The notes: a model not told the origin generated them from the sequence alone. A stretch of DNA of 32,044 nucleotides from Nocardia tenerifensis NBRC 101015 (GCF_000308715.1 NZ_BAGH01000593.1:1-32044), one strand, 5' to 3'; counted from the first letter of the stretch, positions 1 to 7,175 are shown. Translations and numbers: made by a program.

Positions 1-44
1 GTCGTGGTCGTGCGCGGGCCTTCCGCCCCGGTGCCGAGGTGCAT
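1..44 (-). CDS. 5' end of an unknown protein, cut off by the window edge
   Basis: An ATG at 44-42 on the minus strand is preceded by AAGGAG (56-51) at a six-base spacing, and the frame stays open to the window edge, beginning MHLGTGAEGPRTT. A promoter-like box lies about 55 bases upstream (100-115). Only about 14 codons are visible, so no function can be given. The call rests on the start context and on the same box preceding other minus-strand genes. Confidence 0.45.
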   Translation of the reverse strand, partial: MHLGTGAEGPRTTT

Positions 45-99
45 CGCTTGCTCCTTCTGTCCGTGCTGACCTGCGTGATCTCGCGACCACGCCGAGTTA

Positions 100-115
100 T
101 TCTAGTGTATCTAAA
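100..115 (-). promoter_or_regulatory. Copy 1 of a repeated promoter/operator box
   Basis: The plus strand reads TTCTAGTGTATCTAAA, identical to 1378-1393. Read on the minus strand it contains TACACT (109-104), a good actinobacterial -10 hexamer, about 60 bases upstream of the ATG at 44. No convincing -35 lies 16-18 bases upstream, so the box may be an operator overlapping a -10, or a promoter for an alternative sigma factor. Confidence 0.5.
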
Positions 116-162
116 GCTGTCACTACCGAGGGTGGCTCACCGTATCGTTTTTTGGTGTCACT

Positions 163-184
163 CCGGATAATGGCAGTTATCCGG
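163..184. repeat. Inverted repeat in a gene-free stretch
   Basis: CCGGATAA and TTATCCGG form perfect 8-base arms around TGGCAG. The stretch 45-341 holds no gene I can support; it contains the box at 100-115, this inverted repeat and a hairpin at 319-336. There is no downstream T-tract on either strand, so an operator or recombination half-site is as likely as a terminator. Confidence 0.35.
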
Positions 185-318
185 GGCCAGCACGGAAAAC
201 ACCCAGGTCAGCGTCTCGCAGCCGGGAAATGCCCCTCCCTCGGCGGGATCGGGCGGCAGCGGCGGAGAAACCACCAGATGGCGGGCCCTGCGGCCACCCG
301 CTCACGATCGCACGCTAG

Positions 319-336
319 CCCGGCACCCACGCCGGG
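319..336 (-). terminator. Possible weak terminator after the membrane protein gene
   Basis: CCCGGC and GCCGGG form a 6-base stem with a 6-base loop, five bases past the minus-strand stop at 344-342. On the minus strand no U-run follows, while on the plus strand TTT follows. The position fits the end of the two-gene minus-strand operon, but the structure is short. Confidence 0.3.
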
Positions 337-341
337 TTTCG

Positions 342-692
342 TCACCGTGACACCCGAGCCAGGTAGAGCTTGCGCAGGCTGCCCACCACAGTCAGCGCCA
401 TCGCGAGCGCACACCCCCAGCGGATCCAGGATTGGTTGGTGATCCCGGCGTGCTGTGTCAACCCCATGACGAGGGCAAGAAAGATCAGAATCAGGAGGTC
501 GTAGGGCAGGGACGCGATCGATGAATCGCCGTCACGCAGTGCCACGACGCAGGTGGTCACGTAAGCCAGCAGCAGCCCGATCACCAGCACATCCGTGATG
601 TTCACCGGTTTCACTTCCCCGCGGCGGCGCAGCTCGCCCGCGAGCAACTCATGCTCGAGGCGCTGACGTTCCAGCAGTGTGGGGGTGGTCAT
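342..692 (-). CDS. Small hypothetical membrane protein
   Basis: This 116-residue protein begins MTTPTLLERQRLEHELLAGE. It has a charged N-terminal helix (residues 1-28), then three likely membrane segments near residues 31-52, 63-78 and 89-105, and a short basic tail. The ATG overlaps the stop of the upstream gene (ATGA), so the two genes are translationally coupled and probably form one operon. I recognise no family. Its location is predicted to be the cytoplasmic membrane. Longer readings of the frame start inside the neighbouring gene and are not credible. Confidence 0.7.
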   Translation of the reverse strand: MTTPTLLERQRLEHELLAGELRRRGEVKPVNITDVLVIGLLLAYVTTCVVALRDGDSSIASLPYDLLILIFLALVMGLTQHAGITNQSWIRWGCALAMALTVVGSLRKLYLARVSR

Positions 693-1144
693 GCTTTCTC
701 GTCGTCGTGGTAGAGCGGGCTGGTGTGGGCCTGGGCGCGCTGGAGTGCGCGCATGAGGGCCTCGGCGTGGCCGGCGGCCTCGCGCAGGTCCTCGGCGGTC
801 TCCAGGGCCGACTGCTGTGCCTGGGCGATACCTTCGCCCGGCTGATCCCGGTGTTCGGTGTGGCGCAGGGTGGGGTCGTCGGCGAAGTGCTCGGCCCAGT
901 CGGCCAGTTGCTGGAGGAACTGGCGCTCGGAGCTGGCGGCCTCGGCGAGCCCGCCCAGCATGGTGTAGCCGTCGACCACGTAGGGCAGAGCCTTGAGCGC
1001 GTCGGCGCGGACCACGGTGGCGTGGGCGAGGGTGCGCAGGATCTCGCGGGTGGCCGCGGCGGCCGCGCTGAGGGATCTGACGTCGTGTGGGCCGATGCTC
1101 GGCCACATCTCCTGGACGACCTGTACGCGATCGACTTCGATCAT
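689..1144 (-). CDS. Hypothetical alpha-helical protein
   Basis: This 151-residue protein begins MIEVDRVQVVQEMW. It is rich in Ala, Glu and Gln and appears almost wholly helical, with no membrane segment and no signal peptide. The ATG at 1144 follows GGGGGAACC at a suitable distance; an in-frame GTG at 1366 would add 74 residues of Arg/Pro/Gly-rich sequence that does not look coding. It overlaps the downstream membrane-protein gene by four bases. The promoter-like box at 1378-1399 lies about 230 bases upstream, leaving a long GC-rich leader with a small hairpin (1219-1236). I recognise no family; a soluble partner of the membrane protein is a guess from coupling alone. Confidence 0.65.
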   Translation of the reverse strand: MIEVDRVQVVQEMWPSIGPHDVRSLSAAAAATREILRTLAHATVVRADALKALPYVVDGYTMLGGLAEAASSERQFLQQLADWAEHFADDPTLRHTEHRDQPGEGIAQAQQSALETAEDLREAAGHAEALMRALQRAQAHTSPLYHDDEKA

Positions 1145-1377
1145 GGGCGGGGTTCCCCCGTTCGTGTAGTGGGACTGCTCGGTGGCTCGTCCACGCTGGT
1201 GGACGCAAGTCTTCCACCCCGCAGCACCGTCTGCGGCGGGTCGGAGACTCCGGGTGCTCGGGCGGGTTCGTGCCGTCGGTGCCCGCCCCCGGGATCGCCC
1301 CGGGCCGACGCCGTTGTCGGGCCCTTCCATCACCGTTGACGTGGGGACCGCGCGGGAGCGGAACACCTATCGAACCC

Positions 1378-1411
1378 TTCTAGTGTATCTAAAACATCTA
1401 GTGTTTCGACA
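1378..1411 (-). promoter_or_regulatory. Copy 2 of the promoter/operator box, with a second half-copy
   Basis: TTCTAGTGTATCTAAA (1378-1393) is identical to 100-115 and is followed by ACATCTAGTGTTTCGACA, giving (A)TCTA at a 9-base period three times. On the minus strand TACACT (1387-1382) could be the -10, with TGTCGA (1411-1406) as a possible -35 at 18 bases. It would drive the two-gene minus-strand operon ending at 342. Confidence 0.55.
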
Positions 1412-1502
1412 GGTTTTCCCGGCTCGATCCAACAAGACCGGGCGCTGATCGAAATCTGTTGCGGCACAGCAGTTTACGGAAAAAGACACGTCACGAAAGG
1501 TC

Positions 1503-1532
1503 TTGACCTCGATCAACATTATCGGGTAATAT
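1503..1532 (+). promoter_or_regulatory. Sigma-70-type promoter for the DNA methyltransferase
   Basis: TTGACC (1503-1508) and TAATAT (1527-1532) are separated by 18 bases, in a locally AT-rich stretch. The predicted transcript start is near 1540, giving a leader of about 65 bases before the ATG at 1607. The gene-free stretch 1145-1606 otherwise holds the divergent box at 1378-1411 and the leader of the minus-strand operon. Confidence 0.6.
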
Positions 1533-1606
1533 ATGACACAGAAGGAAGCGGGACCGGACACCCCGCCTTCTTCGACCCCACTCGCACATCACGAAGGGAC
1601 ACTCCC

Positions 1607-3283
1607 ATGCTCAAGCTAATGGACTGGTTCTGCGGCGCTGGCGGCTCCACCCAGGGCGCATCGAAGGTGCCCTGGGTGCACATCGAGCGAGCGGCCAACC
1701 ACTGGGACAAGGCCATCGAGACCCACGCCACCAACTACCCCGAGGCCGATCACTTCCTCGGCGACCTGAGCACCGACGAGGCCAAGGCGCAGATCGTCAA
1801 ATGGCCTGTGGCAGACCTCTTCTGGGCGAGCCCGGAGTGCCCGCAATGGTCCTCGGCACGCGGCAAGCGCCGCGACTACGACAACACCCTCCAGGGCGAT
1901 CTGCTCGACCTCGCGCGTGACGAGGAAGCCGACCGCAGCCGGGCGCTGATGGAGGAGGTCCCGATGTACCTGCGAGGCGTCATCGAGCGCGGCGGGCGGG
2001 TGCGCGCCGGGGTGGTGGAGAACGTCGTCGAGGTCCGCCAGTGGGACCAGTGGAACCGCTGGATCGGTGAGATCCGCGCCCTGGGCTACGGAGTCAAGGT
2101 CATCGCCCTGAACTCCGGCCACGCCCAGCCGGTCCGCACCCCCGCCGCCCCGCAGTCCCGTGATCGGCTCTACGTCGCCTACTGGGATCTCCAGCTCGGC
2201 CGCGAGCCCGACTGGAACAAGTGGTTGCGTCCGCTGGCCTACTGCCAGGCCTGCGACGAGTGGGTCCACGCGCTCCAGGTCTTCAAGCGTCCCGGGGCCG
2301 ACATGGGCCGCTACCGCACCCAGTACGTCTACCGCTGCCCTCACGTCAGTTGCCGCAACGCGATCGTGGAACCGCCCGCGCTCCCGGCGGCCGCCGCGAT
2401 CGACTGGACCCTGCCAGGTACCCGCATCGGCGACCGGGAAAGGCCCTTGGCCCCCAAGACCATGGACCGCATCCGCGTCGGGCTGCGCCGCTACGCCTCG
2501 GCGGTGCCGATGATGGTCCCCGCCGGAGGGACCTGGCGCGCCGATGCCGCCCAGGTCACCGGGCCCATGGCCGCCCGGACCACCCGCGAGAACGACGGCC
2601 TGGCGATTCCGCGCCCGTTCCTGGCGCTGCTGCGCTCGGACCGCCCGCGCACGATCGGGCTGCACGAACCCCTGGCCACGATCGTGGCCGACGGCTCCAA
2701 TCACGGTCTGGTCGTCCCGCCGCTGATGGTCCCGATGGAGGGCCGCGACGGCAAGGACGCCCAGCTGGCCTCGCTGCCGCTGCGCACCCAGACCACCCGC
2801 AACGAGACGGCGGTGGCGTTTGTGCCCTTCGTCGCCGAGCTGCGCGGCGGCTCCTCCGACGCGCGTCCGGTCACCGAGGCCCTGGCCACCGTGACCGCCA
2901 GCGGCAACCACCACGGCCTGGTCACCCCGCCGAACGGGATGTCGCCGGAGCTGTGGAACGCGCTGCTGCTGCCCTACTACGGCACCGGCACCGCCCGCCC
3001 GGTCTCCGACCCGATGGGGACGCTGTCGACCCGCGACCGCTTCGCCCTGGTCGACGAGGTCACCGAGCGCGACATCGAGGACGTGCGGTTCCGCATGCTC
3101 GAGCCCGGCGAGATCCAGGACGCCATGGCCTTCCGCAAGGACTACATCGTGCTGGGCAACAAGCGCCAGCAGGTGCGCCAGCTCGGCAACGCCGTCACCC
3201 CGCCCGCCGCCGAGATCCTGATCTCCGCACTGGTCGAGGCCATCACCGGCGAAGAACTCGACCGCTACGCCCACGCGGCCTGA
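1607..3283 (+). CDS. DNA (cytosine-5-)-methyltransferase, orphan phage type
   Basis: This 558-residue enzyme should transfer a methyl group from S-adenosylmethionine to C5 of cytosine in DNA. Visible C5-methyltransferase motifs are FCGAGGST (residues 8-15, motif I), SPECPQWS with the catalytic Cys78 (motif IV), ENV at 138-140 (motif VI), QSRDR at 183-187 (motif VIII), and QLGNAVTPP near the C-terminus (motif X). A CxxC plus CPHVSC zinc-knuckle-like segment spans about 213-249. The middle carries three copies of a roughly 30-residue module ending HGLV, HGLV or FALV. AAGGGA (1594-1599) precedes the ATG. No restriction endonuclease gene is adjacent, so it is probably solitary: host-DNA protection, anti-restriction during transfer, or phage-derived regulation. 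The sequence specificity cannot be read from the protein. Confidence 0.92.
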   Translation: MLKLMDWFCGAGGSTQGASKVPWVHIERAANHWDKAIETHATNYPEADHFLGDLSTDEAKAQIVKWPVADLFWASPECPQWSSARGKRRDYDNTLQGDLLDLARDEEADRSRALMEEVPMYLRGVIERGGRVRAGVVENVVEVRQWDQWNRWIGEIRALGYGVKVIALNSGHAQPVRTPAAPQSRDRLYVAYWDLQLGREPDWNKWLRPLAYCQACDEWVHALQVFKRPGADMGRYRTQYVYRCPHVSCRNAIVEPPALPAAAAIDWTLPGTRIGDRERPLAPKTMDRIRVGLRRYASAVPMMVPAGGTWRADAAQVTGPMAARTTRENDGLAIPRPFLALLRSDRPRTIGLHEPLATIVADGSNHGLVVPPLMVPMEGRDGKDAQLASLPLRTQTTRNETAVAFVPFVAELRGGSSDARPVTEALATVTASGNHHGLVTPPNGMSPELWNALLLPYYGTGTARPVSDPMGTLSTRDRFALVDEVTERDIEDVRFRMLEPGEIQDAMAFRKDYIVLGNKRQQVRQLGNAVTPPAAEILISALVEAITGEELDRYAHAA

Positions 3284-3292
3284 TCACCACGA

Positions 3293-3323
3293 CGGAGGGG
3301 CCCGCACATCCCGGGCCCCTCCG
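3293..3323 (+). terminator. Intrinsic terminator after the methyltransferase
   Basis: CGGAGGGGCCCG and CGGGCCCCTCCG form a perfect 12-base stem around a 7-base loop, ten bases after the stop codon, followed by a pyrimidine-rich run (TTCCCCCTCTCTTTC). Confidence 0.8.
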
Positions 3324-3376
3324 TTCCCCCTCTCTTTCGTCCACTCCCGCAACACCTTTCGGAAAGGACATTTCCC

Positions 3377-4060
3377 ATGAACGACCCGACCAGCCACCAC
3401 GACTTCGGGGAGGCGGCAACGCCCCCGTTCGACCCCTCCCTCGCGCCCACCGCCACCGCCGTCGCGGTGCAGGCGGTGACCTCCGGGATCGTCGGGCCCG
3501 GCTACGAGCGCACCGAGGCATGGAGAATCATCGAGATCCCGGTGATAGCCCTGGGCTGCTTCGACTGGGAAGCCGACGCCATCTACGCCGCGCTCGAGGG
3601 CCTGAGCTGGGTCGGCGACGTCATCGCCGTCGACACCGTCTACGGCACCGACGGACAGAAATTCGAGGCGGGCTGCTCGACCTGGACGAGATTCTCCAAC
3701 AGCGACGCCATCTACCGCGACGCAGAACACCAATCTCCGCTGTCCCCCCGCGCACGGGCCGCCGGTGAGCACTGGAACTGCGAGCACGCCCTGTTCGGTC
3801 CCGGCGCGCGCTTCACCGCCCGCATCGCCACCGACGACTCCGTCGAGCCCGCCGACGGCCCCGCCCAGCGCGCCGACATCGTGATCCTCACCGACGACCA
3901 GCCCGACGAACCCCTCGCCGCGTATTCATGCACCACCAACCCGCTCGACCCCATCCCCGCCGACCCCGCCGAGGTCCTGGACCGGCACGGCTGGCGCACG
4001 ACCGGCCCCGGCCACCTCGATACCGACGGTTACCTGATCGTGGGCGTCGAACGCGCGTGA
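3377..4060 (+). CDS. Hypothetical protein
   Basis: This 227-residue acidic protein begins MNDPTSHHDFGEAATPPFDP. GAAAGGA sits upstream of the ATG at a normal distance. It has no membrane segment or signal peptide. A compact region around residues 45-105 (RIIEIPVIALGCFDWEAD onward) has alternating hydrophobic strands and Trp/Cys residues, and the C-terminus reads as another small alpha/beta unit. I recognise no family. It lies between the methyltransferase terminator and a large nested hairpin, so it is probably monocistronic. Codon use matches its neighbours, which supports a real gene. Confidence 0.7.
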   Translation: MNDPTSHHDFGEAATPPFDPSLAPTATAVAVQAVTSGIVGPGYERTEAWRIIEIPVIALGCFDWEADAIYAALEGLSWVGDVIAVDTVYGTDGQKFEAGCSTWTRFSNSDAIYRDAEHQSPLSPRARAAGEHWNCEHALFGPGARFTARIATDDSVEPADGPAQRADIVILTDDQPDEPLAAYSCTTNPLDPIPADPAEVLDRHGWRTTGPGHLDTDGYLIVGVERA

Positions 4061-4124
4061 AATCTCTGCTCCCCCACGCCGATTCGCGCCACGGCTCGCG
4101 ACGTACCCGGCGCTGGGCATGGAT

Positions 4125-4182
4125 CGGGCGGCCTGTCGAAACCGTGGTCGTGAGACCACGGCCGGACACGGCAGGCCGCCCG
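4125..4182 (+). other. Nested (two-level) inverted repeat, possible terminator
   Basis: Outer arms CGGGCGGCCTG (4125-4135) and CAGGCCGCCCG (4172-4182) are perfect complements. Inside them CCGTGGTC (4142-4149) and GACCACGG (4154-4161) form a second perfect 8-base stem with a GTGA loop. The result is a 58-base bulged hairpin 65 bases after the hypothetical gene and 95 bases before the next ATG. There is no U-tract. It may act as a terminator, an mRNA stabiliser or a protein/recombination target. A short direct repeat GCAAGCC occurs twice just downstream (about 4211-4226). Confidence 0.5.
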
Positions 4183-4277
4183 GGTGCCCCACTCGCAAAA
4201 GAAGGGCATCGGCAAGCCTAGCAAGCCAACCCCACCCACCACGACCTTGTGACACCCGCGATCGAGAAAGGCCTTCG

Positions 4278-4778
4278 ATGATTCCCACCACGCCGGCGGC
4301 CGCCGCCCACACCGCGACGCCAGCCGACCACAATGAGTGCGTGGGAACACTGATCACGTTGCAGGAATGGGCCGAACTGCGCGGCCGTAGCTACGGCTCG
4401 ATCCGCAACAACTGGACCGGCCGCGAGGGCTTCCCGACCCCGAAAAAGAAGCGCCCGCCCACCGGCAAGGGCACCCCCGCTCCCGAGTACGACTCCGACG
4501 AGCTCGACACCTTCGCCCAGCGCTGGGAAGCCGCGAACCGCCCGGCTCCCTTCCCGATGCCCGAGGAGCCCGAGGAGTTCCGCACCCTCGGCGCCATCGC
4601 CCGCCTGCTCGGCGTCGACGGCAAAACCGTGACCCAATACCGCGCAATCCTCGACGCCGAGGTCGAACACCAGCCACGCGGGGCCCGGCGCGTCTACCGC
4701 ACCCGCGGCGTCGTCGACGTCCTCAACAACCGCCCCGGCATGGGCATGGCCCGCCCCCACCTGCAACAGCACGAGTAG
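4278..4778 (+). CDS. Tandem helix-turn-helix DNA-binding protein
   Basis: This 166-residue protein contains two MerR/excisionase-like helix-turn-helix units. The first is near residues 25-70 (LITLQEWAELRGRSYGSIRN) and the second near 97-125 (TLGAIARLLGVDGKTVTQY), separated by a basic, Pro-rich linker (PKKKRPPTGKG). It probably binds DNA as a regulator or as a recombination accessory protein of the element. The start at 4278 is chosen because AGAAAGG (4264-4270) lies seven bases before the ATG; upstream extensions run through the nested hairpin. It ends just before a strong bidirectional terminator. Confidence 0.7.
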   Translation: MIPTTPAAAAHTATPADHNECVGTLITLQEWAELRGRSYGSIRNNWTGREGFPTPKKKRPPTGKGTPAPEYDSDELDTFAQRWEAANRPAPFPMPEEPEEFRTLGAIARLLGVDGKTVTQYRAILDAEVEHQPRGARRVYRTRGVVDVLNNRPGMGMARPHLQQHE

Positions 4779-4794
4779 CCGAGCACCGGGACAA

Positions 4795-4833
4795 CGAAAG
4801 CCGCCGGGCGCAACATGCGCCCGGCGGCTTTCG
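4795..4833. terminator. Bidirectional terminator between convergent genes
   Basis: A perfect 17-base stem (4795-4811 with 4817-4833) encloses a 5-base loop. The left arm starts CGAAAG and the right arm ends CTTTCG, so each strand carries a short pyrimidine/T stretch at the stem end. It sits between the HTH gene and the convergent methyltransferase gene. From 4834 to 5008 I see no gene, only a weak GCTGTC...GACAGC hairpin. Confidence 0.85.
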
Positions 4834-5008
4834 AGTCTCCCGGCAAGGGCCGGAACGCCGACGTCCCACAAGCGCCTCTCGGCGAGTGGTCGCTCGAAGC
4901 GACGAATGGGGTGAGGCCCGGGGCTGTCCGGACGCCGACAGCGGTGTTCAACCACAGTCTCCGCCGCGCTATTCCCTGCCGCAGAACCCGCCTCACCCGT
5001 GCTGTCGG

Positions 5009-5803
5009 TCAGGGTTTGCGTGCTACACCGCCGCGCGCGGCGATCGTGGGCGGGGTGCCACCCACATCGGTGGGGCCGGCGTGCCATTCGGTGATGGGGA
5101 CAAATCCGGGGTCGACGAACTCGAGCCCGTCGAAGGCGGCTCGGATCTCCTCGCCGGTGCGCGGGATGTAGGGCACGCCACCGGATTTCTCGTATTCGGC
5201 GCACAGCGTGACATACGCCTGGCTTTCGGTGGTCCCGTCCCACAGGACCAGGTAGCTACCGGAGGGGACCGCGGCCATCACGGTGCGCACGATACGCAGC
5301 ATGTCGTCGTAGCTGCGGGCGTGGCCGAGCACACCCATGAACATGACCGCGATCGGCTGAGTGAAGTCCAAGACGTTCTTGGCGTCGGAGACGATCTGCT
5401 CGGGGTTGTGGAAGTCGGAGTCGATATAGGTGGTCACACCCTGATCGGTGGTGTTGTTCAGCAACGCTCGCGCATGGGTCAACACCAGGGGATCGTTGTC
5501 GACGTAGACGATCTTGGCCTCCGGTGCGGCGGCCTGGGCGACCTCGTGGGTGTTCTGCATGGTCGGCAGTCCGGTCCCGATGTCGAGGAATTGGCGTATC
5601 CCGGCTTCGGTTGCCAGGTAATGTACTGCGCGGATGAGGAATTGGCGCGACTGGACAGCCATCGTCGCGATATCGGGATCGATTTCCAGGCTCGCCTCAC
5701 CGACCACGCGATCGACCTCGTAGTTGTCCTTACCACCCATCCAGAAATTCCAGATCCGCGCGGAATGCGGGATGTCGGTACGGATCAACGGCTCATCGGC
5801 CAT
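5009..5803 (-). CDS. SAM-dependent methyltransferase, Methyltransf_19 (DUF574) family
   Basis: This 264-residue protein belongs to the actinobacterial S-adenosyl methyltransferase family PF04672. It shows the N-terminal signature ARIWNFWMGGKDNYEVDR (residues 15-32), the SAM-binding glycine loop FLDIGTGLPT (72-81) and the acidic residues of IVYVDNDPLVL that should contact the SAM ribose. The length is normal for the family. Substrates of this abundant actinobacterial family are mostly unknown. It is transcribed alone on the minus strand toward the terminator at 4795-4833. Upstream (5851-5877) are phased 7-base repeats that could be its operator. Confidence 0.88.
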   Translation of the reverse strand: MADEPLIRTDIPHSARIWNFWMGGKDNYEVDRVVGEASLEIDPDIATMAVQSRQFLIRAVHYLATEAGIRQFLDIGTGLPTMQNTHEVAQAAAPEAKIVYVDNDPLVLTHARALLNNTTDQGVTTYIDSDFHNPEQIVSDAKNVLDFTQPIAVMFMGVLGHARSYDDMLRIVRTVMAAVPSGSYLVLWDGTTESQAYVTLCAEYEKSGGVPYIPRTGEEIRAAFDGLEFVDPGFVPITEWHAGPTDVGGTPPTIAARGGVARKP

Positions 5804-5850
5804 GGGTCAACTCCTCGGCGAAAGCGATACATACGGTGGGGACTCTGGTG

Positions 5851-5877
5851 CTGTCGCGATGCGACAGTACGCGACAG
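5851..5877 (-). promoter_or_regulatory. Phased 7-base repeats upstream of the methyltransferase
   Basis: CTGTCGC (5851-5857) is followed by GCGACAG at 5861-5867 and again at 5871-5877. The unit therefore occurs three times at an exact 10-base period, once inverted and twice direct. The cluster lies 48-74 bases upstream of the minus-strand ATG at 5803, an appropriate place for a regulator bound to one face of the helix. Confidence 0.45.
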
Positions 5878-6033
5878 TCCCCCAGCAGATGGCCCAGTCG
5901 AAAATGTTGGCGCACTGTCCATCCCAGCCGCGCGGGCAGGCACGGACGCCGCGGATCATTCGGGTTGTCGCGAGGGGCCCGACGGGACCCTTGCCGATGG
6001 CCTCACTCCGGGCGCTAGGATGGGCTCGCTGTC

Positions 6034-6113
6034 CTGCTCCCCGCGAGGCGGGGATGAGTCGCTGGTTTTCCCAGGAGTAGTCCTGTGCTCCCCGCGTGTG
6101 CGGGGCATTCTCC
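6034..6113 (+). CRISPR. Two degenerate type I-E-like CRISPR repeats
   Basis: CTGCTCCCCGCG-AGGCGGGG followed by ATGAGTCG (6034-6061) and GTGCTCCCCGCGTGTGCGGGG followed by CATTCTCC (6085-6113) both have the length, CCCCGCG...CGGGG stem and flanking bases of actinobacterial type I-E repeats. The first has lost one loop base. The intervening segment is only 23 bases, against the usual 32-33, and there is no third repeat or cas gene in the window. This looks like a vestigial pair, or chance resemblance of two GC hairpins. The stretch 5804-6216 has no gene I can support. Confidence 0.35.
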
Positions 6114-6216
6114 CTTCGTCATGGGGGTTCTCACGGCGCGTCCGTACGCGCGCACATGCCGAATCCGAGAACCGCCACCACGTTCAGCCGAGGCCGGAAT
6201 ATGTTGAACCGCAACG

Positions 6217-7047
6217 ATGTCCACCCAGACGGCGGCGCTGACTCGCCGCGCCGCCGGGTCAACCCGAATTACGCGCTATCACCGCCAGCACGCCCGCGAC
6301 ACCGACGCGCGCGCCGCGCACGCGAAGGTGTCGAAGCGGTGGCGACGCCAGCTCGCCACCGCGGCGTTCAACCGGGGCGATCAAGCGCGCCTGATCGCTA
6401 TGGTCGGCGAGGGCGCCACCGTGCCCGCGGCGGCCGCCGCACTCGAGATCACTCATCAAGCCGTGTACGGGCGCGCGGCGTGGGACACGAAATTCGGCGA
6501 CCGTCTCGACTTTTCCGACCGTCATCATGACTGCGGTGTTTCTGAGCTGGCCTTTGTCGTCGTGGACATGTTCGCGACGTTTCGCGCGGGTGTTCGGCGA
6601 AGGTGCCCAGCAGTGGAGCGGCCAGGCATAGGCCTGGCCGCTCCTGGTGCTTCATCGTGCGCGGAGAGAAACCAATGCTGCCAGGACGCAACTGAACGCG
6701 GTAGCGCCAGCTTCCCAGCCGTATCGCTCGGTCACGACGGCCCCGATCCATGTGGCGATCGCGAGCGGCAACCAGTCGAGGTTGGAGCCTGGAGGGGATG
6801 GCTGGATATCGGAGCGGTCGAAATCGTGAGGCCCAGCTATCATGGGTCGTCTCCTTTGGCAAGAGGGAGCCGCCCGGCCTCGACTCGGAGCAAGCGAGTC
6901 GAGGCCGTTTCCGTTGAGCCTGCGAAGGTTTCGAGGCTCTCCGAGCGGTTGAAGTCGGCTGACTTCCTCGGCGACTTTATCCGCGCCGACGAGCCCTTGA
7001 CCTGGGCGTCGAAGCTGCCCGAAACGCATTATGTAACGATCGAATAA
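6217..7047 (+). CDS. HTH-like protein, probably truncated or decayed
   Basis: The first 100 residues look like a real protein: a basic N-terminus (STRITRYHRQHARDTDARAA), then a helix-rich segment GDQARLIAMVGEGATVPAAA with a probable helix-turn-helix (AAALEITHQAVYGRAAWD). After about position 6520 the frame stays open but reads as Cys/Arg/Pro-rich, non-protein-like sequence, overlaps a minus-strand gene with its own ribosome binding site, and crosses two strong hairpins. The last 49 codons (6901-7047) again look coding (GC-rich third positions, AKVSRLSERLKSADFLGDF). I read this as an intact or truncated HTH gene followed by a decayed stretch and an orphan C-terminal fragment. No clear ribosome binding site precedes the ATG at 6217. 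Confidence 0.4.
   Translation: MSTQTAALTRRAAGSTRITRYHRQHARDTDARAAHAKVSKRWRRQLATAAFNRGDQARLIAMVGEGATVPAAAAALEITHQAVYGRAAWDTKFGDRLDFSDRHHDCGVSELAFVVVDMFATFRAGVRRRCPAVERPGIGLAAPGASSCAERNQCCQDATERGSASFPAVSLGHDGPDPCGDRERQPVEVGAWRGWLDIGAVEIVRPSYHGSSPLARGSRPASTRSKRVEAVSVEPAKVSRLSERLKSADFLGDFIRADEPLTWASKLPETHYVTIE
6615..6644 (-). terminator. Terminator hairpin after the small membrane protein
   Basis: GGAGCGGCCAGGC and GCCTGGCCGCTCC form a perfect 13-base stem with a 4-base loop, beginning seven bases past the minus-strand stop at 6652. No long U-run follows on either strand; position and stem strength carry the call. Confidence 0.6.
6652..6843 (-). CDS. Small hypothetical membrane protein
   Basis: This 63-residue protein begins MIAGPHDFDRSDIQPSPPG. 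A soluble, Pro-rich N-terminus is followed by a hydrophobic segment NLDWLPLAIATWIGAVV and a second one, ATAFSCVLAALVSL, ending in a basic RAR tail, so it should span the membrane once or twice. AAAGGAG lies at a good distance upstream of the ATG, which is the main reason to prefer this frame over the overlapping plus-strand frame. A 13-base hairpin closes the gene. The family is unknown. Confidence 0.55.
   Translation of the reverse strand: MIAGPHDFDRSDIQPSPPGSNLDWLPLAIATWIGAVVTERYGWEAGATAFSCVLAALVSLRAR
6875..6907 (+). terminator. Strong hairpin with a short T-run on the plus strand
   Basis: CGGCCTCGACTCG and CGAGTCGAGGCCG form a perfect 13-base stem around GAGCAAG, followed by TTT on the plus strand. 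It would end a plus-strand transcript from the 6217 gene. On the minus strand it lies just upstream of the small membrane protein gene and could act as a leader hairpin. Confidence 0.55.
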
Positions 7048-7117
7048 CGAATCGTCGTAGGACCATTGAACTCAGGTCTTATTTCATAAGGACCCTAAGC
7101 GATCCCTAACTTTAGTT

Positions 7118-7133
7118 GATATGTCATCATATC
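7118..7133. promoter_or_regulatory. Inverted repeat in an AT-rich gap
   Basis: GATATG and CATATC are perfect arms around TCAT. The surrounding stretch, 7048-7200, is markedly richer in A and T than the rest of the region and also contains TTAT-TTC-ATAA (about 7078-7088). It looks like an operator or promoter region whose downstream gene has decayed. Confidence 0.35.
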
Positions 7134-7175
7134 CCCTGGTCAGACTGTCGTTTCGGTCGAAAAACCCTCCCTTCG

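Noticed and set aside
152..442. 96-codon plus-strand frame near the window start
   Set aside because: It has no ribosome binding site, a Pro/Arg/Ser-rich composition, and overlaps a supported minus-strand gene.
1616..3274. Long minus-strand frame of 552 codons opposite the DNA methyltransferase
   Set aside because: The plus strand carries all C5-methyltransferase motifs; the minus frame is a high-GC shadow rich in Gly, Ala, Arg and His with no motif.
4922..4941. GCTGTC...GACAGC hairpin after the methyltransferase gene
   Set aside because: It has only six pairs and no T-run; the strong hairpin at 4795-4833 already serves as terminator for both convergent genes.
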